A stretch of DNA of 5,810 nucleotides from the NCBI GenBank assembly GCA_007136145.1, contig SLHN01000021.1, positions 1-5,810 of the forward strand. The letters run 5' to 3'. Positions 1 through 5,589 of this stretch are shown in pieces. Each line of letters opens with the position of its first letter. The first letter of the stretch is position 1. The notes under the pieces were generated by a model. It did no database searches, was not told where the DNA came from, and saw only the letters and a program-made list of their open reading frames with translations. Origin of the DNA: Thioalkalivibrio sp. (GTDB lineage Bacteria > Pseudomonadota > Gammaproteobacteria > Ectothiorhodospirales > Ectothiorhodospiraceae). A program made the translations under genes and the position numbers.

Positions 1-626
1 ACGAGGGCATCGCCGCGCCCCTGGATCGCGCGAACGTCGATACTGACGCCATCATCCCGAAACAGTACCTGAAATCGGTGAAACGGGCCGGGTTTGGCCC
101 GAATGCGTTTGATGACTGGCGTTACCTCGATCCGGGTGAGCCGGATTCGGACAACTCACACCGGCGGAAAAATCCGGCCTTTGTTCTGAACCGGAGTCCC
201 TTCGACCGGGCCACGATTCTGTTGGCACGCAAGAATTTCGGCTGCGGGTCCTCGCGCGAACACGCGGTCTGGGCGCTGGCCGACTTCGGATTCCGCGCCG
301 TGATCGCGCCGTCCTTCGCCGATATATTTTTCAATAATAGCTTTAAAAATGGATTATTACCGGTTGTTTTAGAGGAAAAAGAAGTCGATGAACTTTTTCG
401 GCGTGTGGGGCGGGAACCTGGGCTGAGGATCGCGGTGGATCTACAGGCCAAGGAGGTTCGGGTGCCGGGAGGGCCGGTTTTTCGTTTCGATCTGGATGAA
501 TACCGGCGGCATCGTTTGTTGGAAGGACTGGACGACATCGCACTGACCCTTCAGCATGCGGACGAGATTCGTGCTTACGAGGCGCGCCGGCGCGAGGAAG
601 CGCCATGGCTGATGAAGGTGGTGTGA
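1..626 (+). CDS. leuD: 3-isopropylmalate dehydratase small subunit (5'-truncated by window edge)
   Basis: Small (swivel-domain) subunit of isopropylmalate isomerase. With LeuC it converts 2-isopropylmalate to 3-isopropylmalate in cytoplasmic leucine synthesis. The frame is open from base 3 and reads EGIAAPLDRANVDTDAIIPK, the N-terminal family motif. It continues through GFGPNAFDDWRYLD, the hallmark FGCGSSREHAVWAL block (nt 238-279) and FADIFFNNSFKNGLLP (nt 315-362), and ends at TGA 624-626. About 207 residues are visible. Family members run about 200-215 aa, so only roughly 6-9 N-terminal residues and the start codon lie outside the window. The GTG at 78 is an internal Val codon, not the start, because conserved sequence lies upstream of it. 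LeuC is expected immediately upstream but is not seen. One oddity is a very AT-rich stretch at 321-380, about 23% GC, using ATA and three TTA codons. The protein motif there is intact. Identification is very secure. Confidence 0.97.
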   Translation, partial: EGIAAPLDRANVDTDAIIPKQYLKSVKRAGFGPNAFDDWRYLDPGEPDSDNSHRRKNPAFVLNRSPFDRATILLARKNFGCGSSREHAVWALADFGFRAVIAPSFADIFFNNSFKNGLLPVVLEEKEVDELFRRVGREPGLRIAVDLQAKEVRVPGGPVFRFDLDEYRRHRLLEGLDDIALTLQHADEIRAYEARRREEAPWLMKVV

Positions 627-664
627 GTTTGGTTTGGCCGAATTGCTGGGGCCGTGCTGTGAAT

Positions 665-687
665 CCGACTTTCCGTCGGCGGGACGG
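665..687 (+). other. two overlapping, mutually exclusive short hairpins
   Basis: CCGAC (665-669) can pair with GTCGG (675-679) around a 5-nt loop. Alternatively CCGTC (673-677) can pair with GACGG (683-687) around a 5-nt loop. The two stems share bases 673-679, so only one can form at a time. No T-run follows either stem, so neither looks like an intrinsic terminator. No leucine-rich leader peptide is seen nearby. Both stems are only 5 bp and could be chance. Confidence 0.3.
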
Positions 688-752
688 CGTAAGTAAATCC
701 CGGTCGGTTTGGCGAAAATCCGTGTGATACGAACGGGTTAGCTTGAAAATGC

Positions 753-832
753 AGCCACGGAAGAACATGGAGACCACGGAGAATGGATCGAATCCAAGGC
801 CGTTTCCGCCTCTGTCAGTGCTTTCCGTGGCT
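753..832. repeat. diverged inverted repeat of the CCACGGA type
   Basis: AGCCACGGAA at 753-762 is the exact reverse complement of TTCCGTGGCT at 823-832. Weaker complementarity continues inward for roughly 20 more bases on each side. The left arm shows an approximate 9-base rhythm, with CCACGGAAG, AACATGGAG and ACCACGGAG between 755 and 781. From memory, dispersed intergenic elements built from CCACGGAG-like units at one end and TCCGTGG-like units at the other are common in environmental proteobacterial genomes. They are often mis-annotated as tiny hypothetical proteins. Membership in such a family is inferred; only the inverted repeat itself is directly seen. Confidence 0.5.
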
Positions 833-871
833 CGCCTTTCCGCCTTGCAGAGTGACGGTTGGCGTGGAAAC

Positions 872-877
872 GAGGAG
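872..877 (+). promoter_or_regulatory. ribosome binding site of leuB
   Basis: GAGGAG lies 8 nt before the GTG at 886. This strong Shine-Dalgarno match decides the start. The alternative upstream TTG at 859 would add nine residues not seen in the family and has no comparable site. Confidence 0.75.
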
Positions 878-885
878 AAGACTGC

Positions 886-1956
886 GTGCAGAGGATTCTG
901 GTATTACCGGGTGATGGGATCGGTCCGGAGATCGTCAACGAGGCCCTGAAGGTTCTGGATCGGGTGGCCGGGTTGGAGGGGCTGGACCTGGAGATCGACC
1001 AGGGACTGATTGGCGGTGCCGCGTACGACGCGGTGGGTCACCCATATCCCGAGGCGACGCGCGTGCTGGCGCGCGAGGCCGATGCCATCCTGCTGGGCGC
1101 TGTTGGCGGGCCGCAATATGAAGGCCTGGAGCGCGAGGTGCGGCCGGAACGCGGGTTGCTTGGTATCCGTTCCGATTTGGGGTTGTTCGCGAATCTGCGT
1201 CCCGCGATTCTTTATCCGCAACTCGCCACGGCCTCAACATTGCGCCCCGAGGTAGTGGCGGGGTTGGACCTGCTGATCGTGCGCGAGCTGACCGGCGACA
1301 TCTACTTCGGGCAACCGCGCGGTATCGAACTGCGCGATGGCGAGCGGGTGGGGTTCAACACGGCCGTGTACAGTGAATCCGAGATCGAGAGGATTGCCCG
1401 AGTGGGCTTCGAGGCGGCCATGAAGCGCGACCGGCGTTTGTGTTCCGTGGACAAGGCGAACGTCCTGGAGGTCTCCGAGCTGTGGCGAGAGGTGGTGATC
1501 CGGGTTGGCCGGGAATATCCCGAGGTGGAGCTTTCCCACATGTATGTGGACAATGCGGCGATGCAACTGGTGCGGGCGCCGAAACAGTTCGACGTGATGG
1601 TGACGGGGAATATTTTCGGTGACATTTTGTCCGACGCGGCCGCGATGCTCACCGGTTCCATCGGGATGCTCCCGTCGGCCTCGTTGAACGCGACTGGCGC
1701 CGGTCTGTATGAGCCGATTCATGGTTCCGCCCCGGACATTGCCGGGCAGGATAGAGCCAATCCGATTGCCACCGTGCTGTCGGTGGCGATGCTGTTGCGG
1801 CACAGCCTCGGGAAAGAGAGCGGCGCGCGTCGGATCGAGGCGGCCGTCGGACGGGTTCTCGATCAGGGGCTGCGGACGGCGGACATTCAGTCAGAGGGTT
1901 GTGCGTTGGTTGGAACCAAGGCAATGGGCGACGCTCTGGTTGCGGCGATCAATTAA
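886..1956 (+). CDS. leuB: 3-isopropylmalate dehydrogenase
   Basis: NAD-dependent beta-decarboxylating dehydrogenase that turns 3-isopropylmalate into 2-isopropyl-3-oxosuccinate. That product loses CO2 to give 2-oxoisocaproate, the last intermediate before leucine. Cytoplasmic; the family works as a homodimer. The GTG start gives MQRILVLPGDGIGPEIV, exactly where the family begins, and 356 aa, close to the usual 350-365. Visible landmarks are GAVGGPQYE (71-79), the substrate arginines R95 (in LLGIRSDLGLF), R105 and R133 (IVREL), the catalytic Y140 and K190 (SVDKANVLE), and the metal-binding D222 (YVDNAAMQ), D246 and D250 (FGDILSD). The NAD-site motif is EPIHGSAPDIAG at 276-287. The spacing of these residues matches the E. 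coli enzyme with a constant shift of four to five. Several related paralogous families exist (isocitrate, tartrate and homoisocitrate dehydrogenases), but the LeuB-type motif set and leuD as neighbour settle the call. It lies 259 bp after leuD and 30 bp before asd. Confidence 0.97.
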   Translation: MQRILVLPGDGIGPEIVNEALKVLDRVAGLEGLDLEIDQGLIGGAAYDAVGHPYPEATRVLAREADAILLGAVGGPQYEGLEREVRPERGLLGIRSDLGLFANLRPAILYPQLATASTLRPEVVAGLDLLIVRELTGDIYFGQPRGIELRDGERVGFNTAVYSESEIERIARVGFEAAMKRDRRLCSVDKANVLEVSELWREVVIRVGREYPEVELSHMYVDNAAMQLVRAPKQFDVMVTGNIFGDILSDAAAMLTGSIGMLPSASLNATGAGLYEPIHGSAPDIAGQDRANPIATVLSVAMLLRHSLGKESGARRIEAAVGRVLDQGLRTADIQSEGCALVGTKAMGDALVAAIN

Positions 1957-1962
1957 ATTGAT
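1948..1962. repeat. 15-bp AT-rich palindrome centred on the leuB stop codon
   Basis: ATCAAT (1948-1953) and ATTGAT (1957-1962) are exact reverse complements flanking TAA (1954-1956), which is the leuB stop codon. As RNA this would be a weak 6-bp stem with a 3-nt loop. As DNA it could be a binding half-site pair. It sits 25 bp before the asd start. No T-run follows, so it is not a standard terminator. The function, if any, is unknown. Confidence 0.4.
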
Positions 1963-1971
1963 GGTTAATAA

Positions 1972-1975
1972 AAGG
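1972..1975 (+). promoter_or_regulatory. ribosome binding site for asd (and for an overlapping two-codon ORF)
   Basis: AAGG ends 6 nt before an ATG at 1982 and 11 nt before the asd ATG at 1987. The better-spaced first ATG reads ATG CAA TGA, and its stop overlaps the asd start as ATGA (1987-1990). The asd frame has an in-frame TAA at 1969-1971, so 1987 is the first available ATG of the gene. Initiation at asd may be direct or by re-initiation. Confidence 0.5.
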
Positions 1976-1986
1976 TCTGTAATGCA

Positions 1987-3012
1987 ATGAATGCAAGAAC
2001 GTTTGACGTTGCGGTTGTGGGTGCAACCGGGGCAGTGGGAGAGACGATGCTGTCGATCCTGGCGGAGCGCAAGTTTCCCGTGGGTAAGGTTCATGCCGTG
2101 GCCAGCGAACGCTCGGCCGGGAAGACCGTGGCGTTCGGCAACCGTGAACTGGTGGTGGAGGATCTCGCGGAATTCGACTTTGGCAAGGTGCAGATCGGAC
2201 TGTTCTCTCCCGGCGCATCCGTTTCCGCGGAATACGCGCCGAAGGCCGCGGCCGTCGGCTGCGTGGTGGTCGACAACACCTCTCAGTTTCGCTATGACGA
2301 CGATATTCCGTTGGTGGTTCCAGAGGTCAATCCTGAGGCAATAGCGCAGTACACCCAAAGGGGAATCATCGCGAACCCGAACTGCTCGACTATCCAGATG
2401 CTGGTGGCGCTGAAACCGATCTACGATGCCGTTGGCATTGAACGCATCAACGTTGCGACGTATCAGGCCGTTTCCGGCACGGGAAAGGACGCAATCGAGG
2501 AGCTGGCGCAGCAGACCGCGGCCCTTTTGAATGGTAAGCCGGTGGAGTGCAAGGTCTATCCGAAACAGATTGCGTTCAATGTATTACCTCATATCGATGC
2601 CTTCATGGACAACGGTTATACCAAGGAAGAAATGAAGATGGTCTGGGAAACCAGGAAGATCTTCGGCGACGAATCGATTATGGTGAATCCGACGACTGTT
2701 CGGGTGCCGGTCTTTTACGGGCATTCCGAGGCTGTTCATATCGAGACACGGGAGAAAATCAGCGCGGAGAAAGCCCGTGAGTTGCTGGCGAACGCGCCAG
2801 GGGTCACGGTGCTGGACAAGCGCGAGGCTGGCGGGTATCCGACAGCAGTGACCGAAAGTAGCGGCCGCGATGGGGTGTTCGTGGGCCGTATCCGCGAAGA
2901 CATTTCGCACCCGCGTGGTCTGGACCTATGGGTGGTTTCGGACAACGTGCGCAAGGGAGCGGCTCTCAACACGATTCAGATTGCTGAAATCCTTGCCAAC
3001 GAATACTTGTGA
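1987..3012 (+). CDS. asd: aspartate-semialdehyde dehydrogenase
   Basis: NADPH-dependent enzyme that reduces 4-aspartyl phosphate to aspartate semialdehyde. It feeds lysine and diaminopimelate (cell wall) as well as threonine and methionine; cytoplasmic. The 341-aa product starts MNARTFDVAVVGATGAVGE, with the Rossmann GATGAVG motif near residues 12-18. The catalytic cysteine C133 lies in ANPNCSTIQM, Q160 in YQAVSGTGKDA, and the acid-base histidine H246 in YGHSEAVHIETR; all are intact. Length and sequence fit the shorter (about 335-345 aa) bacterial Asd type rather than the roughly 367-aa E. coli type. Because the cysteine is present, this is not one of the inactive Usg-like paralogues that sit beside fimV in some gammaproteobacteria. 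Only one asd-type gene is present here. It follows leuB by 30 bp, so co-transcription is likely though not shown. The next gene begins 126 bp downstream. Confidence 0.97.
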   Translation: MNARTFDVAVVGATGAVGETMLSILAERKFPVGKVHAVASERSAGKTVAFGNRELVVEDLAEFDFGKVQIGLFSPGASVSAEYAPKAAAVGCVVVDNTSQFRYDDDIPLVVPEVNPEAIAQYTQRGIIANPNCSTIQMLVALKPIYDAVGIERINVATYQAVSGTGKDAIEELAQQTAALLNGKPVECKVYPKQIAFNVLPHIDAFMDNGYTKEEMKMVWETRKIFGDESIMVNPTTVRVPVFYGHSEAVHIETREKISAEKARELLANAPGVTVLDKREAGGYPTAVTESSGRDGVFVGRIREDISHPRGLDLWVVSDNVRKGAALNTIQIAEILANEYL

Positions 3013-3057
3013 CGTGCCCCACACAAAGCGCGGGTCTCTGGTAATCTTGGCTTGATT

Positions 3058-3116
3058 CGGACGCCAGCGGGGGGAAGTATGCCGAGGGATACAACGATCC
3101 CGACGGGGAGCGTCCG
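3058..3116 (+). promoter_or_regulatory. potential structured leader upstream of fimV
   Basis: CGGACGC (3058-3064) can pair with GCGTCCG (3110-3116) to close a 45-nt loop. Inside it GGGAT (3086-3090) can pair with ATCCC (3097-3101). The fold ends 22 nt before the chosen GTG start at 3139. It contains the alternative ATG at 3079. It matches no riboswitch family I recognise. If translation really begins at 3079 or further upstream, this is simply coding sequence. Confidence 0.3.
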
Positions 3117-3127
3117 CTCATTGCGAC

Positions 3128-3132
3128 GGGAG
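3128..3132 (+). promoter_or_regulatory. ribosome binding site supporting the GTG start of fimV
   Basis: GGGAG followed by ATAAAA places a good Shine-Dalgarno 6 nt before GTG 3139. The rival ATG at 3079 has a purine run (GGGGAAG, 3071-3077) only 1 nt away, which is poor spacing. Confidence 0.55.
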
Positions 3133-3138
3133 ATAAAA

Positions 3139-5589
3139 GTGTACAAAGTCCTGCTTCTGCTGCTTGTGTCCGTTTGGGTGACTCCTGCTGGCGCGACTGT
3201 GACTCTGGGTGAGATCGACGTCCGGTCGTTTCTGAACCAACCGTTACAGGCGCAGATCAGCGCCCAGGGGAGTGGGTTGGCAGAGCCGGGCATCGAGATC
3301 AGGCTCGCGTCCGAGGAAGTCTATAGTCGTGCCGGAATGGTTCGAAGCGCCTTGCCTTCGGACCTGGAGATTCAGCTCGAGGGCACGGGTACAAACCGGC
3401 TCATTCGCCTGACCACCCAACGGCCCGTGCGGGAACCTTATCTGGGACTTTTATTGGAGGCGCGGTGGTCCGCCGGCCGCATCTTCAGGGAGTACACCAT
3501 ACTCCTGGATCCCCCCGTGGCCTTTTCTCCGGAACGCAGTGTCGCGCCGGTTGTAAGTGCGCCCGTTGCCCCGACGACACGCCCAGCGCCAGCACCTGTC
3601 CTGGCCCCTGAACCGGCACGGCCGGCACCGGCTCGGCCCGCTACCCCCACCTTCTACACGGTACAGCGCGGCGACACCCTGGGTAATATCATCCGCAGAC
3701 AGGGTTACGTGGGCGTTTCATCCGAACAGGCAATGCTGGCGATCCTTCAGGCCAATCCACAGGCCTTTGTCGGCCAGAATGTCAACGAATTGCGGGCCGG
3801 TGTGGAATTGCGGTTACCGGGGCAGGGGGAAGTCGCAGCAATCAGTGATTGGGAGGCCAGGCAGGAGATCGAGCGGCAAACACGGGCATGGCGCGAGCGT
3901 GATACGGTTCGTACCCCGCCGCCACCCGCGCCGCAACCTGAAGTGGCGCCCGTTCCCGAACGGCTGCCGACGCCGACTGATGAGCTGCCAGTAGAGGCGC
4001 TGCCCAGCCCCGAGGAAGCAACGCCTGCTCCGGCAGTTGAGGAAGCGGTTCCGATGGTGCCGGAGCGACCGGAAGCGGTTCCCGCGGACCGTCTGGAAAT
4101 TCTCGCCGAGGCCGCGGATTCTCCGGGGAACGCGGTCGGAACCACCGACATGCGGATCCTGCAGGAGGCGTTATTGTCCCAGCAAGCCGCAATGGCATCA
4201 CTGCGGGACGAGCTGCGAAGCCTGCGTTCCGAACTCTCGGAGCGGGATCAACTCATACGGGTCGTCAACGACGAGTTCGCTCAACTGCAGGAGCGGTTTC
4301 GGGAATTGCAGACCCAGATGCGGCGCCAGTTTTCTGACGCAGGTTTTCGTGAGGGCATGACCGTCACCGAGAGAATTCTTTCGGATCCGTTGGTAATGGC
4401 ACTTGGTGGTATTGCCATACTGCTGTTCCTGCTCCTGATCATCACGGCACTACGTCCGGCGCGCTCTGGGCGTGGACAACGTTTGCCCGAAGACTTCGTA
4501 GTGGACGATCCAGCTCTGGTTCCGCTCGGCCCGGCTGGTGCCGAGTCGCCTTCGCCGCCTCCACCTGCCCCCAGGCCAGCGTCGCGAGCGAGAACCTCCT
4601 CGCCAGATCCTGCTCCTCGGCGCGAGGCGGTGCCGGCCCGGGGTACCGGAGCCGCCGCCGCGGCGGCGCTTGTGGGCACGGCGGCTGGGACCAGCGCTAC
4701 CTCGAGGGCGACACCCAAGAGTGGCACTGACGCGGGCAGGCGCCCCGCGCCAGCGCCCGAGACGGGGCCGCCGGCCGAGAGCCAGAATGTTGGTCTCGAT
4801 ATGGATGACGACTTGCTTGCGGATGTCGATCTCTATCTCGCCTATGGTATGAACGATCAGGCCATCTCTGCGCTCGAACATGCAATCAAGGACGGACATG
4901 ATGGGAACGATTACCGCGTCCGGCTCATGGAAGCCTATGCGGCCAATAATGACGCGCAAGCCGCGCGTACGGCCGCTGCGGACCTTCGGGAGCGACTTTC
5001 TCCCGGGGATGACGAGCTTCGGGAACGCGTTGCCGCAGTCGAGCAGCGGTTCCGGGGAGGTGCGGATCGGGCCGGGTCTCAGGTGGTGCCCGACAACGAC
5101 CTTGGGCCAGAAAGCGATGTAGCCTGGGATACGGGTTCCGACTCGAATGCGCTGGATTTTGACTCCTTCGATTTCCCCCCTCCCGATGAATACCGGGAGG
5201 AGGATACGCCGGAAATCCGTGCCTCGAACTACGACCCCAACGTTCTGCGTTTCGATCTCGATGAAACGGATGAGTTGCCGGACTTCGGCTCGCAGGAGAA
5301 GGATGCTGGATTCTCCGAACAATCGGCGCGACGGGAGGCTTCCGTGCCGGTTGATCCCCCGGTCAAGGACGCCCGTTCCAGTGAGGAATCAACCGGGTTC
5401 GGCAGTCCGGGGATGGAGACCGACACATCGGAGAACGGCATGCGACTGAGTCTGGCCGAAGCCTTTGCCGAAATGGATGACCGCGAGGGTGCGCTCGCAC
5501 TGCTTGATGAGATTGCGCCGACTGCTACTCCGGAACAGGCTGCGAAGGCGGATGAGCTTCGGCGCATGATCGAGGGCGCCAAGGGCTGA
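3139..5589 (+). CDS. fimV: FimV family polar hub / type IV pilus assembly protein
   Basis: Inner-membrane protein of 816 aa from GTG 3139. Known homologues bind peptidoglycan, help assemble the PilQ secretin and organise polar functions and twitching motility. Layout: a signal peptide with a leucine-rich core at 4-14 and likely cleavage after AGA at 17-19; the FimV N-terminal motif LGEIDVRSFLNQPLQAQI just after; a Pro/Ala-rich linker (about 140-168); a LysM domain starting YTVQRGDTL (about 172-236); a second Pro/Glu-rich linker (about 257-318); a coiled coil (about 338-400); one membrane helix (about 418-438) followed by RPARSGR; and a long low-complexity cytoplasmic tether with six alanines at 505-510. 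These are followed by a TPR-like helical unit, DVDLYLAYGMNDQAISALEHAIKD onward (about 562-620, described in parts), an acidic disordered stretch, and the conserved FimV C-terminal repeat from about 768 (RLSLAEAFAEMDDREGA). The start is the least certain part: ATG 3079 or TTG 3052 would add 20 or 29 residues before the signal peptide. Confidence 0.93.
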   Translation: MYKVLLLLLVSVWVTPAGATVTLGEIDVRSFLNQPLQAQISAQGSGLAEPGIEIRLASEEVYSRAGMVRSALPSDLEIQLEGTGTNRLIRLTTQRPVREPYLGLLLEARWSAGRIFREYTILLDPPVAFSPERSVAPVVSAPVAPTTRPAPAPVLAPEPARPAPARPATPTFYTVQRGDTLGNIIRRQGYVGVSSEQAMLAILQANPQAFVGQNVNELRAGVELRLPGQGEVAAISDWEARQEIERQTRAWRERDTVRTPPPPAPQPEVAPVPERLPTPTDELPVEALPSPEEATPAPAVEEAVPMVPERPEAVPADRLEILAEAADSPGNAVGTTDMRILQEALLSQQAAMASLRDELRSLRSELSERDQLIRVVNDEFAQLQERFRELQTQMRRQFSDAGFREGMTVTERILSDPLVMALGGIAILLFLLLIITALRPARSGRGQRLPEDFVVDDPALVPLGPAGAESPSPPPPAPRPASRARTSSPDPAPRREAVPARGTGAAAAAALVGTAAGTSATSRATPKSGTDAGRRPAPAPETGPPAESQNVGLDMDDDLLADVDLYLAYGMNDQAISALEHAIKDGHDGNDYRVRLMEAYAANNDAQAARTAAADLRERLSPGDDELRERVAAVEQRFRGGADRAGSQVVPDNDLGPESDVAWDTGSDSNALDFDSFDFPPPDEYREEDTPEIRASNYDPNVLRFDLDETDELPDFGSQEKDAGFSEQSARREASVPVDPPVKDARSSEESTGFGSPGMETDTSENGMRLSLAEAFAEMDDREGALALLDEIAPTATPEQAAKADELRRMIEGAKG

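Larger units (their letters stand above)
627..885. other. leuD-leuB intergenic spacer, no credible gene
   Basis: A 259-bp gap in an otherwise close-packed gene set. It holds two small alternative hairpins near 665-687 and an imperfect inverted repeat at 753-832. An open frame beginning at 743 runs into leuB in another frame; it is made of repeat sequence and resembles no protein I know. I found no convincing -35/-10 promoter pair and no hairpin followed by a T-run, so I cannot say whether transcription reads through or restarts here. In Pseudomonas aeruginosa, as I recall, a separate small gene lies between leuD and leuB. If so, this gap may be the remains of a lost gene or a site of repeat insertion, but no coding remnant is recognisable. 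Confidence 0.6.

Noticed and set aside
483..500. 18-bp near-identical match (17/18) between leuD 483-500 and fimV 5248-5265, both encoding RFDLDE
   Set aside because: A single short in-frame match in unrelated proteins, with no flanking similarity; most likely coincidence.
583..594. 12-bp palindrome CGCGCCGGCGCG in leuD
   Set aside because: It encodes Ala-Arg-Arg in a GC-rich gene end; expected from composition and with no other signal nearby.
859..885. Upstream TTG start for leuB
   Set aside because: It would add nine non-conserved residues. GTG 886 has a GAGGAG site and matches the family N-terminus.
743..949. 68-aa open frame in the leuD-leuB spacer running into leuB
   Set aside because: It is made of the inverted-repeat element and then an out-of-frame reading of leuB. 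It has no family resemblance and no good ribosome site.
1234..1803. 189-aa open frame antisense to leuB
   Set aside because: His/Arg-rich shadow of the conserved leuB frame, with no domain or ribosome site.
4450..5322. 290-aa open frame antisense to fimV
   Set aside because: It is the complement of a GC-rich coding gene, where long antisense frames are common. It has Arg/Gly-rich low complexity and no recognisable domain, while the + strand is clearly FimV.
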